NCBI GenBank assembly: GCA_035290065.1
Contig: DATDVD010000032.1
Span: 1 to 64,000 of the forward strand
Direction: 5' to 3'
DNA: 64,000 nt
Source of the DNA: DATDVD01 sp035290065
GTDB taxonomy: Bacteria; Pseudomonadota; Gammaproteobacteria; Coxiellales; Coxiellaceae
Shown here: positions 35,718 through 44,794 of the stretch, one piece after another
How the letters are laid out: the number at the start of each line of letters is the position of its first letter
How positions within the stretch are numbered: position 1 is the stretch's first letter
The notes under the pieces: model-generated
Told to the model about the DNA's origin: nothing
Databases searched by the model: none
Seen by the model: the letters and a program-made list of their open reading frames with translations, nothing else
Position numbers and translations under genes: made by a program

Positions 35718-36751
35718 ACCAATTTAAAATCACCGTAGGAAAACAAACCAGGAAACTTTTCCTCAAAAATTTTTCTTTCACTGGAAACAATAAGGTATTG
35801 TTGATAAGTTTTTTTTGTCAATTCAAATTTATTTTGACTCCATAGCGACTCAAGAGAACTTGAAATAATTTTTGTATTCAGATAAACGCAATATATTTTT
35901 TTGGCCAGGACAATAGCAGCGGAAAGCAATTGTTTCTGAGCAAGAATATCATCGGGAGTAACAATAAACTCACAGATTCTAGCAGAAGATTGAATTTTCT
36001 GAATAATCGCTAATCCAAGCAGTTTTCTTCCTTGTCTTATCTCAATATAAAAATAATGGGATGAAAAGGGGGAATCTAAATAACGCCATTTTAAATAATC
36101 GAACTTCTTTTCTATACTACAAAAAGGTACCTTACATTGAGAAAGAAAAATTTTTTCAATACTTATTATGTCATCAAAACTAATTTCTGAAAGAAAGTTA
36201 ATTTTTCCAAATTTAACAAAAAAATCCTGTCTCTTTAATTGATAAGATGTGAAATTATTCAACCGGGGTTTTATTATTTTTTGAAAAATTTTGTTCTTAA
36301 GGCTAACACATTTTTGAAATGTCTTTTCACTATCCTGCATGAAAGAAGCCCCATAACGCGCCCACAGGGCATGTACTGCTTCTGAAGCATGAGGTGTAAT
36401 TAAAAGTTCAGTGGGCGCATTTTTAATGCAATAATTTGAAAAAAATAAAGTGTTTTTGAGCGAGCACCCTACAAAGGCACAAAAATCTGAACCGGATGCA
36501 ACAATGATTCTTTTATCTCTAAAAATAAAAGGTAAATAGGTAAAAATAATGGAGGCCATTAATTTCGAATTTTGATACAAACCATAACCAATAGGCTGAC
36601 CCTCTCTAAAGGGATTATTCAACAAATTCCATCGCATGAACTGAAGCCAATTATCATACCCCCATTGCAAATACAGCTTTTTCTCTTGCAAACTGGCTAA
36701 TAGTGAAGGCGATAATTGTTCGAATACTAGGGGTTTGATTTCTGTAGTCAT
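35714..36751 (-). CDS. GNAT-like acyltransferase
   Basis: 345 residues. The C-terminal half contains FDYLKWRYLDSPFSSHYFYIE followed by GRKLLGLAIIQK, the pattern of a double-GNAT/FemAB-like acyltransferase often found in capsule or LPS loci. The N-terminal half resembles a second GNAT-like lobe (WLQFMRWNLLNNPF, GYGLYQNSKLMASII), implying internal duplication. Likely acyl-CoA dependent acylation of an amino sugar; acceptor unknown. Divergent from the cupin gene with a very short gap. Confidence 0.6.
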   Translation of the reverse strand: MTTEIKPLVFEQLSPSLLASLQEKKLYLQWGYDNWLQFMRWNLLNNPFREGQPIGYGLYQNSKLMASIIFTYLPFIFRDKRIIVASGSDFCAFVGCSLKNTLFFSNYCIKNAPTELLITPHASEAVHALWARYGASFMQDSEKTFQKCVSLKNKIFQKIIKPRLNNFTSYQLKRQDFFVKFGKINFLSEISFDDIISIEKIFLSQCKVPFCSIEKKFDYLKWRYLDSPFSSHYFYIEIRQGRKLLGLAIIQKIQSSARICEFIVTPDDILAQKQLLSAAIVLAKKIYCVYLNTKIISSSLESLWSQNKFELTKKTYQQYLIVSSERKIFEEKFPGLFSYGDFKLV

Positions 36752-36789
36752 AGGGTTAATTGCATTTTAATTTTTCCCCGTATTATATT

Positions 36790-37410
36790 ATGATAGGGGG
36801 AATTGTGAAGAGGTTAACGCCATTGATTGTATCCCCAATATCTAACATTATTTTTGAGAAATATCCCTGGCTATCCTTTTACTTGGATAAAATAACCTCC
36901 CTTGATTGGAAATATGGCAACCTTCAGATCAATATCACGCAAACTCAAACCATCATACAAGCCTGCTGTCAGGATAACCAATGGCTAAGAGCAGACCCTA
37001 TTCCCTATGATTCAGACGAAGATCATTATTGGTTGCATGCAGGGAAAGAGGGTGAACCCATTGTGCTATTAATTGTATGGGCACCAAGGACCGTAGGGAT
37101 ACCTCACAATCATAAAACCTGGGCGGTAGTAGGCTGTATAAAGGGCTGTGAGAAGCATGTCTTCTGGAATCGGCTAGACGACAGGACAAAACAAGGCTAT
37201 GCCAAATTAGCCCGCGGCCCAGAAATAGTGTGCTCTCCTAACAGGGTGATTACCATGCAATCTGATGACATTCATCATGTGGAAAATCAGGCGGGCCCTG
37301 GAAAAATCACTCTATCGCTTCATGTATATGGAACCGATATCACACAAACCGGAAGAGAACAGTTTAATATAGAAAAACAAACGGTCAGTTTAATGACAGG
37401 GTTAAAATAA
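36790..37410 (+). CDS. Cupin protein, cysteine-dioxygenase-like
   Basis: About 206 residues. The metal-binding cupin motifs are visible: GIPHNHKTWAVVGCIKGCE (His-x-His and Glu) and IHHVEN, then SLHVYG. This is the cysteine dioxygenase-like predicted metal enzyme group. The start is uncertain: ATG 36790 is used, TTG 36760 is possible, and GTG 36805 has the best Shine-Dalgarno (AGGGGGG). The stop shares a base with the ATG of the next, broken gene (TAATG, 37408-37412), so both were coupled. Confidence 0.72.
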   Translation: MIGGIVKRLTPLIVSPISNIIFEKYPWLSFYLDKITSLDWKYGNLQINITQTQTIIQACCQDNQWLRADPIPYDSDEDHYWLHAGKEGEPIVLLIVWAPRTVGIPHNHKTWAVVGCIKGCEKHVFWNRLDDRTKQGYAKLARGPEIVCSPNRVITMQSDDIHHVENQAGPGKITLSLHVYGTDITQTGREQFNIEKQTVSLMTGLK

Positions 37411-38033
37411 TGCAGAAAATTATGCCCTTTTTAGGGAAGCCAGTGTATCATAGCGCGCACAGGGAAGGTCTAACAAAATCAGAGGGGGAAAAGTTGACTT
37501 ATGAAAACAGGCAGTTAGCTCAATGAGGAAGCTACAGTAATGAAAAGGAAGGCGATTATATGATTTCTTATTTGTCCCGCTGGATTATCCTGGAATCTTT
37601 GTTAAAAAAGGCACACGTGGCAGCTATTAACTTTCATCCTGGATCTCCACATTATCCCAGCATTGGTTGCAATAATTTTGCACTCTATGAAAAAGCAGAA
37701 CAATATGGAGTAACTTGCCACCCTAGGGTAGGAAAAGTAGATACTGGCGACATTATTACCACCAAACAGTTTCCTATTTTTCCCATTGATAAAGTTTATT
37801 CTTTACTTTCAAGAACTTATGATTTTCAACTTACACTTTTCTACAAAATCATGGACTTAATTTTAAACGATCAAGCATTACCACAGTCTTCAGAAAAATA
37901 GCATAGAAAACCATTTACAAGAAAAGAATTCAAGGAGCTGACTAAAGTCTCTAGCAATATGAGCAAAAACGAAGTGATGAAGAGAGTGAAAGCGACTCGT
38001 TATGGGGCATGGAAATCTATTATAGAAGACTAG
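37410..38033 (+). pseudogene. Broken sugar/methionyl-type formyltransferase
   Basis: A single 208-codon frame runs from ATG 37410 to TAG 38033 with in-frame TGA (37524-37526) and TAG (37899-37901). The middle encodes a formyl-transferase N domain: DYMISYLSRWII, AAINFHPGSPHYPSIGC (the HPG loop), GVTCHPRVGKVDTGDII. The tail after the TAG continues the family sequence (FTRKEFKEL, VKATRYGAWKSIIED); the TAG probably replaced a Trp TGG. The first 40 codons are poorly conserved. Once an intact N-formylation gene of the island. Confidence 0.85.
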
Positions 38034-38055
38034 AGTTCACTGCTAATTAAATAAT

Positions 38056-39135
38056 TTATTCTAGCACCTCTTCTTTCTCATAGTTTCGATTCGCCCGAGT
38101 ATGCAATATATTCCAATAATCCATAGGCGATCTTCCATTATCAGGTCTTTTAGCTATAATGTTGTTTTCGGTAAATCTCGAATTCTTTTGAATTTTCTTT
38201 ACCGTCATTAAGCTTTTTCGCGCTATATTCCTATTCCCCATTTCTGAAGAATACACAACTTTTCGAGGAGTACCCAAGCTCTCTTCTACTTGTCGAATAG
38301 TAGTAATCATCGCTTTAAGTTCATGGGGTTCTAAAGATGCTGCATGATCAGGGCCTTCCATAGAACGAGCCAAAGTAAAATGCTTTTCGATGATCGTTGC
38401 TCCTCGTGCCACAGCTGCAATAGGCACAGCTATGCCTAAGGTATGGTCCGACAATCCAACGTCTAAGCCAAATGCATTATGCATAGTATCCATAGCTAAT
38501 AAATTAACGTCCCGATAGTTTGTTGGATAACTAGTAGTACATTGCAATAATGTCACTTTGTTTTTAACGATTTCATAACCTGCCATAGAACAATACGCTT
38601 CTTGAAAAGATTTTTTAGAAGGAAATTGATTTGCATGCAAATAACCAAAGGCTAATACTGACAAAGCTTGTTCTATTTCTGCTAAGGTGGACATGCCAGT
38701 GGACAATATTACATAGGCACCTGAGCGAGCAGCACACAGTAATAATAAACCATGTGTTATTTCTCCCGACGGGATTTTAATAATATTTAAATTCAAATCA
38801 CGTATTAAAAAATCAACAGAGTTCGTGTCAAAAGGAGAGGCTAAAAATGCTACGCCCTTTTTCTGACAATAATTAGATAATAAATGGAATTCTGAGGCCT
38901 TAAGTTCCAATCGTTTCAACATATCGTATTGACTTTCTTTGATAAGATCATTTCTAATCTGATATTCAGCTTTAGGAGCATTAACACTCGCTAATGCTTC
39001 TGCATTAATAATCTGAAATTTAACAAAATCTGCCCCGGCCTCAGCTGCCACATCCACCATTTCGATGGCAAGATCAATAGAACCATTATGATTGACGCCG
39101 GCTTCAGCTATGATGCGAGTTCGTTTTCTTTCCAT
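38056..39135 (-). CDS. neuB: Nonulosonic acid synthase, NeuB/LegI type
   Basis: 359 residues, condensing phosphoenolpyruvate with a hexosamine to a nonulosonic acid. All family marks are present: IIAEAGVNHNG, FVKFQ, IKIPSGEI, STGMS, the metal-ligand segments GLSDHTLG and IIEKHFT, and GPDHAASL, followed by a C-terminal antifreeze-like (SAF) domain. It overlaps the end of neuC by 28 bp. NeuB with NeuC and the PtmE-like gene further right suggests a legionaminic-type product. Confidence 0.93.
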   Translation of the reverse strand: MERKRTRIIAEAGVNHNGSIDLAIEMVDVAAEAGADFVKFQIINAEALASVNAPKAEYQIRNDLIKESQYDMLKRLELKASEFHLLSNYCQKKGVAFLASPFDTNSVDFLIRDLNLNIIKIPSGEITHGLLLLCAARSGAYVILSTGMSTLAEIEQALSVLAFGYLHANQFPSKKSFQEAYCSMAGYEIVKNKVTLLQCTTSYPTNYRDVNLLAMDTMHNAFGLDVGLSDHTLGIAVPIAAVARGATIIEKHFTLARSMEGPDHAASLEPHELKAMITTIRQVEESLGTPRKVVYSSEMGNRNIARKSLMTVKKIQKNSRFTENNIIAKRPDNGRSPMDYWNILHTRANRNYEKEEVLE

Positions 39136-40289
39136 GGTGTATAAAACCTTTTCTGAATAATATTATCTAAACTTATTTCTTTTAAAACTTTTTTTATCTT
39201 TTGAGAAACGTCCCCATTCCCATAAGGAGAATAAATATTTGATAGTACTTCTTTAAAGTCTTTTGATTGAGAAGTTTTAAGAGCACATAATATTGCTTCA
39301 CATTTTTCTTCACAGTTAATTACGGAACTGGCTTGTAATCTATTTTTTTGACGATCTCCTATATTAATAGTCGGCGTACCTACAAATGGAACCTCAATCA
39401 ATCCACTAGAAGAATTTCCCAAAACTACATCCACGATTTTAGCCAAGCTCAAATAATAAGTCAGTCCTAAAGCAGTAAATGAAAATCGATGAATTTCATC
39501 TTTAGAAACAAACTGTTTTATTAATTTAGTTATTTTTCTTCCAGCCTCATCAGCATTTGACTCGGTAAAAATGATAGAGGCATTAGGATAATGCTCTAAT
39601 GCTTTAAATATTTCTTTTATTCCTTCGTCGAGATTTTTGTTTTTTGCCGTAGGCGGATGGTAAGTTACTAATATATTAAATTCAAAAAATTGGAGGCTTA
39701 AAGCGGAACTCAATTCAGAGTGAGTTAGAAAACGAGTTCTTTTAATATGATCCAGCCCAGGGGCACCGAAATTGTATACAAAATCAGGAGATTCGCCTAA
39801 TTGCAAAATCCTCTCATAATATTTTTGAGCAACTGGAAAGTGTATGTGTGATAATTTTGTTATAGCATGGCGAATAGAATCATCCAGAGCGCCTTCTGTA
39901 ATTTCTCCTCCATGAATATGAGCAACAGGTATTTTTAGAATAAAAGATGTCTGTGCCACAGAAAGTGTTTCAAATCGATCTCCCAGTACTACTACTATAT
40001 CAGGCGACAATCGCTCTAGTGCATCTGCAAACGCTATATTTGCTAAGCCCATTGACTTAACAACACCTACAGAAGAATCACTGGATAATAGTATTTCAAC
40101 CTTAGCATCAATTTCAAAGCCATCTTGTTCAATCATACGATAGGTTAGCCCAAATTCGGGGGACATATGCATACCTGTCGCAATAACTTGTAATTGCAAA
40201 TGGAGATCATCCGCTATTTCTCGCATAAGCCAAAAAAGTAGGCCATAATCGGCCCTACTACTGGTTACAACAGCTATTTTTCTTTTCAC
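39108..40289 (-). CDS. neuC: UDP/GDP-sugar 2-epimerase (hydrolysing), NeuC/LegG type
   Basis: 393 residues in GT-B fold. Motifs: VVTSSRADYGLLFWLMREI, VVLGDRFETLSVA, HIHGGEITEGALDDSIRHAITKLSHIHF, and GNSSSGLIEVPFVGTPTINIG. These are the NeuC/LegG hydrolysing epimerase signatures, giving a free 2-epimerised hexosamine for NeuB. Directly upstream of neuB in the same transcript. Confidence 0.92.
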   Translation of the reverse strand: MKRKIAVVTSSRADYGLLFWLMREIADDLHLQLQVIATGMHMSPEFGLTYRMIEQDGFEIDAKVEILLSSDSSVGVVKSMGLANIAFADALERLSPDIVVVLGDRFETLSVAQTSFILKIPVAHIHGGEITEGALDDSIRHAITKLSHIHFPVAQKYYERILQLGESPDFVYNFGAPGLDHIKRTRFLTHSELSSALSLQFFEFNILVTYHPPTAKNKNLDEGIKEIFKALEHYPNASIIFTESNADEAGRKITKLIKQFVSKDEIHRFSFTALGLTYYLSLAKIVDVVLGNSSSGLIEVPFVGTPTINIGDRQKNRLQASSVINCEEKCEAILCALKTSQSKDFKEVLSNIYSPYGNGDVSQKIKKVLKEISLDNIIQKRFYTPWKENELAS

Positions 40290-40293
40290 TTTA

Positions 40294-41163
40294 CTAACCT
40301 ATTTTTTCTTGAAAAAAATTCAAGAAGCCTCTGGTAGAAAAACGGTGATAAGGCTTGTTGTTAATTTCCCAGGGTTCTGCACGCAACCATTGTCGAGAAT
40401 ATCTTTTTATGCGATAGCCTGCCCTGAGAGAAAAATACCCAGGCGCAGTATGGCCTCTCAATATTTTTCGTTCATTGCCTTTGGAAAGAAATCCAGCCCG
40501 ATGAAAAATATCCGTTCCAAATATAATCAGTGTTCCCGCTGGCGCAAAAATATCTATGCATTCAGGCAAATCAGTAGGAATAATATCATTCCCCATTTGA
40601 TAATAAGCTGGGGAACCTACTTCAACAACATTATTAATGCCACACCGATCAAACCATTTTCTAAAAATCTCTCTGCCTAACGATTGTGTTCCAGGATGAA
40701 CACCAAAAGCTCCCCACCCTATTTCTGTAATGTCATGAAGATAAATCATGAACTTCAAATTCCATGTCTTATCAAAATGTGAAGCAGCTATCTCACTGTC
40801 CCGACCTATATCGTAGGTGGCGTAAACCTCTTCATTTAGGCAATAAGGATGGCCGACCACTCGATTAGCTAACCTAAAAAAATTTCTATCTGAAAATATT
40901 TTATTGATAAATGGAAATTGTTCATTGCCCAATTTTCTTCTGTTCAATAAAACGTAATCAGCAACATCCCCACCCACCCGCGTAAGGTATTCTATGCCTT
41001 CTTGAGTTCGTTGATGATAAATCGCTTCCCATTCTTCTTGGAGTTTACAAAGATGATCAACATTTATGTAAGAAGGAATAACAACAGCGCCGTATTTTCG
41101 CAATGTGTTTTCCACTTCAGGCAATATAAATTTAGATGAGACAATTAGATCTTTTAACTTCAC
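40294..41163 (-). CDS. Phytanoyl-CoA dioxygenase (PhyH)-like oxygenase
   Basis: 289 residues. The Fe(II) facial triad of 2-oxoglutarate oxygenases is readable: His129-x-Asp131 (SHFDKTWNLKFMIYL) and His221 (DIFHRAGF), with HPGTQSLG between. Such enzymes hydroxylate small molecules or sugars. It sits between the radical SAM gene and neuC with 3-4 bp gaps, so it is likely a glycan-modifying or precursor-modifying step of the same pathway. Confidence 0.8.
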   Translation of the reverse strand: MKLKDLIVSSKFILPEVENTLRKYGAVVIPSYINVDHLCKLQEEWEAIYHQRTQEGIEYLTRVGGDVADYVLLNRRKLGNEQFPFINKIFSDRNFFRLANRVVGHPYCLNEEVYATYDIGRDSEIAASHFDKTWNLKFMIYLHDITEIGWGAFGVHPGTQSLGREIFRKWFDRCGINNVVEVGSPAYYQMGNDIIPTDLPECIDIFAPAGTLIIFGTDIFHRAGFLSKGNERKILRGHTAPGYFSLRAGYRIKRYSRQWLRAEPWEINNKPYHRFSTRGFLNFFQEKIG

Positions 41164-41166
41164 TAC

Positions 41167-42180
41167 TTATTCCACTATTTCGCGAATATTTTTCCCACTA
41201 TGAGTGAGGATATTATTTAATGGCTTTGGCTTTTCATGGCAGCCCCGAATACAATTCGCACACAATGTTCCACCTAAATCATTATTGATATGCTTTCTAC
41301 GAAATTCTCTAAAAATATTACTTTCCCATGCTTCTTTTAAAGGGGTATGATTCAAATCAACCAAAGCTAATAAATTTTCATAATCATTACAGCAGGCTTT
41401 CAAATAACCTTCTCGACTAATATGTAATTTATTGAAGGGGAGGCTGCAATCTCGATAAGGGGGCGCTGGCAATTCTGGCATTTGTCCTGATTGATTAGAA
41501 GCCTCGTAATAAATAATTTCATCAACATATTCGTCTAGCAAATGAATTAGATCCTGAAAAGTATGTCTGGTTTTATCTGTCCCTACAAAAGACACTCCTA
41601 AATAAACTTTTTGAGACACTTTCTTTCGATAGGCACTTACAAATTTAATATTGTCAATAATTCGGTCAAAATGATCCTTTCCATGAACCTCCAAATAAGT
41701 TTCCCGATTACCACCATTAACTGAAAATTTAATAGAAGATAATCCCGCTTCTAGGATTTGTCGAAATTTTTCTTGATTAGGGAGAGAGCCATTGGTAGAA
41801 ATATACATGTATTCATAGCCTATTTCCCGACAAAAATAAACATAATCGACAATCCATTTACATGTTAAAGGTTCTGCTCCTGCAAATAGCCCAATTTCAC
41901 GTGCCCCACAGTCATAGGCCTCTTGAACTAGTCGCCTAAATAAGTTAGGGTCCATATGCCGTCTTGGACGTTCCATAGTAATATACGCACAAAAATTACA
42001 ATTATGATTGCAGATATTAGTGGTCTCAATTTGTATCTGCCTAGGAAAAGAGGGCAACTCTATTCGTTGGGCCCCCTCAATCATGTTGATTAATCGAATA
42101 CCAACATAACTATTCTCTGCCTTATGTTGGGAAAAAATTTCGGATAAATGAGAAATAATAGCTTTATTGTTCTTGTTCAT
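41167..42180 (-). CDS. Radical SAM/SPASM protein
   Basis: 337 residues. The radical SAM cluster is Cys57-x3-Cys61-x2-Cys64 (ICNHNCNFC), followed by the EIGLFAGAEPL segment. The C-terminal SPASM-type cysteine region (CSLPFNKLHISREGYLKACC ... CANCIRGC) should bind further iron-sulfur clusters. First gene of the four-gene minus-strand unit ending with neuB. The substrate is unknown; the context points to a sugar or nucleotide-sugar precursor. Confidence 0.87.
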   Translation of the reverse strand: MNKNNKAIISHLSEIFSQHKAENSYVGIRLINMIEGAQRIELPSFPRQIQIETTNICNHNCNFCAYITMERPRRHMDPNLFRRLVQEAYDCGAREIGLFAGAEPLTCKWIVDYVYFCREIGYEYMYISTNGSLPNQEKFRQILEAGLSSIKFSVNGGNRETYLEVHGKDHFDRIIDNIKFVSAYRKKVSQKVYLGVSFVGTDKTRHTFQDLIHLLDEYVDEIIYYEASNQSGQMPELPAPPYRDCSLPFNKLHISREGYLKACCNDYENLLALVDLNHTPLKEAWESNIFREFRRKHINNDLGGTLCANCIRGCHEKPKPLNNILTHSGKNIREIVE

Positions 42181-42226
42181 AGTAAATATTCTATTGTATA
42201 CTTCTCAGAAAGGAAAAGCAATATAA

Positions 42227-43624
42227 ATGAAAAATATGACTATCCTATTTATTATCTCCTCAGCAACCAATCTACATCTATTAGAACGCTTATCACTTGA
42301 TTTATCGAAATGGAATAATACTGTTTTTATTTGTTACGATGGAACAGATGCTGATTTATTAAAAAAAATTATCTGTATTTTTTATTCTGAAAGAGTAATA
42401 GTGTTTCATAACTATATACTGGAAGATAATAAAAAATACATTAAAAAATTAAATCGTATTTATAAAAACAAGCAAGTTCTATTAGCCCATGCGAAAAATC
42501 ACTATCAAAAATTAGCTATTTCTAATCACATACTTTCTAAAACAAACCCTGATTTACTCATTACTAGCGAAGACGGTATATCAGGTAATTACTGGCTAAT
42601 TGGGGCAGCTAAAAAACGCCATATACCTTGTATAACAACTCCTTTTGGATTTGGAACTTCTAGAGACCTAGAAAATGTTTTGTCTGTAAAGAAACAAAAC
42701 AATAATCTTATTACAGTTTCCGGAAAATATGGAAAAATCCTCCAAAAAAAATATCCCCACTGGATTAAGACTGGCGACTATGCAGGCGCCTTATTGTTTC
42801 CACCCGAATATATTATTCCACTTGAGAAATTGGGTATTACTATCCCTCAACCATGGATCATTCAAGGAGGGGTCAGTCATAAAATCGCCGTTGAAAGTAA
42901 AAAAATGTATCAGCATTATCTTAACGAAAATATTTCTTCAACCAAATTAAGTCTGACAGGTACCGTCTACTGCGATATTATTTATGATATCATCCATTCA
43001 TGCCAAAAATTACAAGAATCCTTTCAAACATCAATGCCTATTCAGCCGGCTAATCGGTCTATTTTAATTAACTGGCCACCTAATTATGATCCAGAAAAAG
43101 GCCAATATTCTGAATTCAAAGATTATGAAGAAGCAACCTTAGCAGTGATGAACTTTTTAAAAAGTCTTCCTAATACAACACTTACTATCTGCCCTCATCC
43201 GGCCGTTGATAAAAAAGTAAATGATTTATTGGAGCACCTAGGTTTCTCAGTTAACGTTCATCATATTATTGAATTGATACCGCAACATGATCTTTATATT
43301 TCCAGTTTTTCCAGCAGCATTCGGTATGCTATCGCGTGTGGCAAACCCGTTGTGAATTATGATTTCTATCATTTTTCTCTTAAGGATTATGAAGGGGAAC
43401 CGGGTGTAATTACTCTACACTCATTTCATGCCTTGAAAAATGAAATAACAAAGCTACTAAAAAAAGATGCCTACATAGAGGCTGCTAAACTTCAGAAAAC
43501 ATCAGCCCCTGAATGGGGGATCATCGATGGGAATAATTTTTCCCGTATTAATACACTTATCGATACAGTGCTCTATAGACACTCTCGATTACCTACTCGG
43601 CTACGGACTCTTCTAGCCAATTAA
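42227..43624 (+). CDS. GT-B-like surface carbohydrate protein (family A, copy 1)
   Basis: 465 residues, not assigned to a named family. Its C-terminal half is clearly homologous to the protein at 48567: PQPWII...IAVESKKMYQHYL and SSSIRYAIACGKPVVNYDFY match PDPWMM...IAVESEKMYEYYL and SATIRWAIACGLPVINYDVF. The nucleotide-binding-like end (CPHPAVDKK...DLYISSFSSS) resembles GT-B glycosyl- or phosphotransferases. It starts with AAAGGA upstream, is the only plus-strand gene between 38 and 64 kb, and overlaps the convergent GT4 gene by 32 bp. Confidence 0.7.
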   Translation: MKNMTILFIISSATNLHLLERLSLDLSKWNNTVFICYDGTDADLLKKIICIFYSERVIVFHNYILEDNKKYIKKLNRIYKNKQVLLAHAKNHYQKLAISNHILSKTNPDLLITSEDGISGNYWLIGAAKKRHIPCITTPFGFGTSRDLENVLSVKKQNNNLITVSGKYGKILQKKYPHWIKTGDYAGALLFPPEYIIPLEKLGITIPQPWIIQGGVSHKIAVESKKMYQHYLNENISSTKLSLTGTVYCDIIYDIIHSCQKLQESFQTSMPIQPANRSILINWPPNYDPEKGQYSEFKDYEEATLAVMNFLKSLPNTTLTICPHPAVDKKVNDLLEHLGFSVNVHHIIELIPQHDLYISSFSSSIRYAIACGKPVVNYDFYHFSLKDYEGEPGVITLHSFHALKNEITKLLKKDAYIEAAKLQKTSAPEWGIIDGNNFSRINTLIDTVLYRHSRLPTRLRTLLAN

Positions 43625-44783
43625 CCCGCGCCTGTATTTCTTCCATAATATTTTTGGCAATATTACTCCAATCAAAATGTTTTTCTGCGTATTGGCGAGC
43701 AATAATTTTCATATTCTCTAATTCCGCTTTTTTAGGGGCTAAATTTAATATAATGTCTGCTAATGCTTCACTATCCTCAGGAGGATGACAAATAAGCCAT
43801 TGATGCTTAGCTAATTCACTCACACCAGGAATATCGGCTGCAATGGTAGGTAACCCCGTGGCTGCATAATCTCGAATTTTTAGAGGGGATAGGCCAATGC
43901 GTGTATTTCGTTTGATAATAAAAGGTGCGAGGGCTATATCAAAAGCATTCAGTATATACTTAAGATCAGGATAAGTGATGTGTCCTAAAAAAATAACACA
44001 ATCTTCGAGACCCCTATTTTTTGCGGCCATTTTAAGAGAGGTCAATTCAGGCCCATCTCCCGCAATAATCAGCTTAATTTTTTGATTCACTGTTCTTATT
44101 TTATCTAATGCTTTTAAAGCGAATATAACACCTTGCCAAGCATGCAAAGTTCCAATAAAACCACAGTAAAAATAATTTGGATCCAAATTTAGGTGTCTTA
44201 AAGCCTGATTACGTGGAAAAGGTCTGATTGCCTGTGTATCGGTTCCATTACCCACATAAAATATTTTTTGTTTCTTGACGCCTTTCTCCTCAAACAATGT
44301 TCCTAATTTTAATGTAACCACTCGAACAGAATGGGAAAACTTTGCACTAAGTATTTGTGCTTGTTCCCCTATCCAACTTAATATAGAGGGGCATTTTCTT
44401 AATAGTAATTCGTCTGATATCCAACCATTATGCTCTGAAACAATATGTACCTTTGTCAAACGAAGCAAGGCTATAAGAAAAAAACTAAAATTATAGTTTC
44501 TAATATAGACAATATCAAAATGATTTCTGCATACATGAAAAAAAATCCATGGTATTTGTAAAATTCCAATGATAAAATTTGGCAACTTAAGAAAACCCAC
44601 TTTTAATACCATATGGATTTTAAAACCTTGTGTAGCGATAGCAATGGCTTTCTTATAAGGCTTAAGTATTACTGCCTCAACATAATTACAGAGAGAAAAC
44701 TGTTTTGCTACAGAAAAAAAATGTAATGTGCTGGCATTGCATAAGCCAGCATCAATTACTCCAATCATTAATATTTTTTTCAT
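43593..44783 (-). CDS. Glycosyltransferase family 4
   Basis: 396 residues, GT-B fold. Motifs: VSEHNGW in the N-lobe, YFYCGFIGTLHAWQGV, IIAGDGPELTSLK, and the donor site RIGLSPLKIRDYAATGLPTIAADIPGVSEL. It would add a sugar from a nucleotide donor during glycan unit assembly at the cytoplasmic face. The 3' end runs 32 bp into the convergent gene. Confidence 0.9.
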   Translation of the reverse strand: MKKILMIGVIDAGLCNASTLHFFSVAKQFSLCNYVEAVILKPYKKAIAIATQGFKIHMVLKVGFLKLPNFIIGILQIPWIFFHVCRNHFDIVYIRNYNFSFFLIALLRLTKVHIVSEHNGWISDELLLRKCPSILSWIGEQAQILSAKFSHSVRVVTLKLGTLFEEKGVKKQKIFYVGNGTDTQAIRPFPRNQALRHLNLDPNYFYCGFIGTLHAWQGVIFALKALDKIRTVNQKIKLIIAGDGPELTSLKMAAKNRGLEDCVIFLGHITYPDLKYILNAFDIALAPFIIKRNTRIGLSPLKIRDYAATGLPTIAADIPGVSELAKHQWLICHPPEDSEALADIILNLAPKKAELENMKIIARQYAEKHFDWSNIAKNIMEEIQARVNWLEESVAE

Positions 44784-44794
44784 AAAGGTAATTA

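Noticed and set aside
37560..37901. Intact small formyltransferase of 113 residues
   Set aside because: Family sequence continues in frame on both sides of the flanking stops, so this is the middle of a pseudogene.
37410..38033. Stop-codon recoding (selenocysteine or readthrough)
   Set aside because: The two stops differ (TGA and TAG), neither falls at a catalytic Cys position, and no recoding hairpin is evident.
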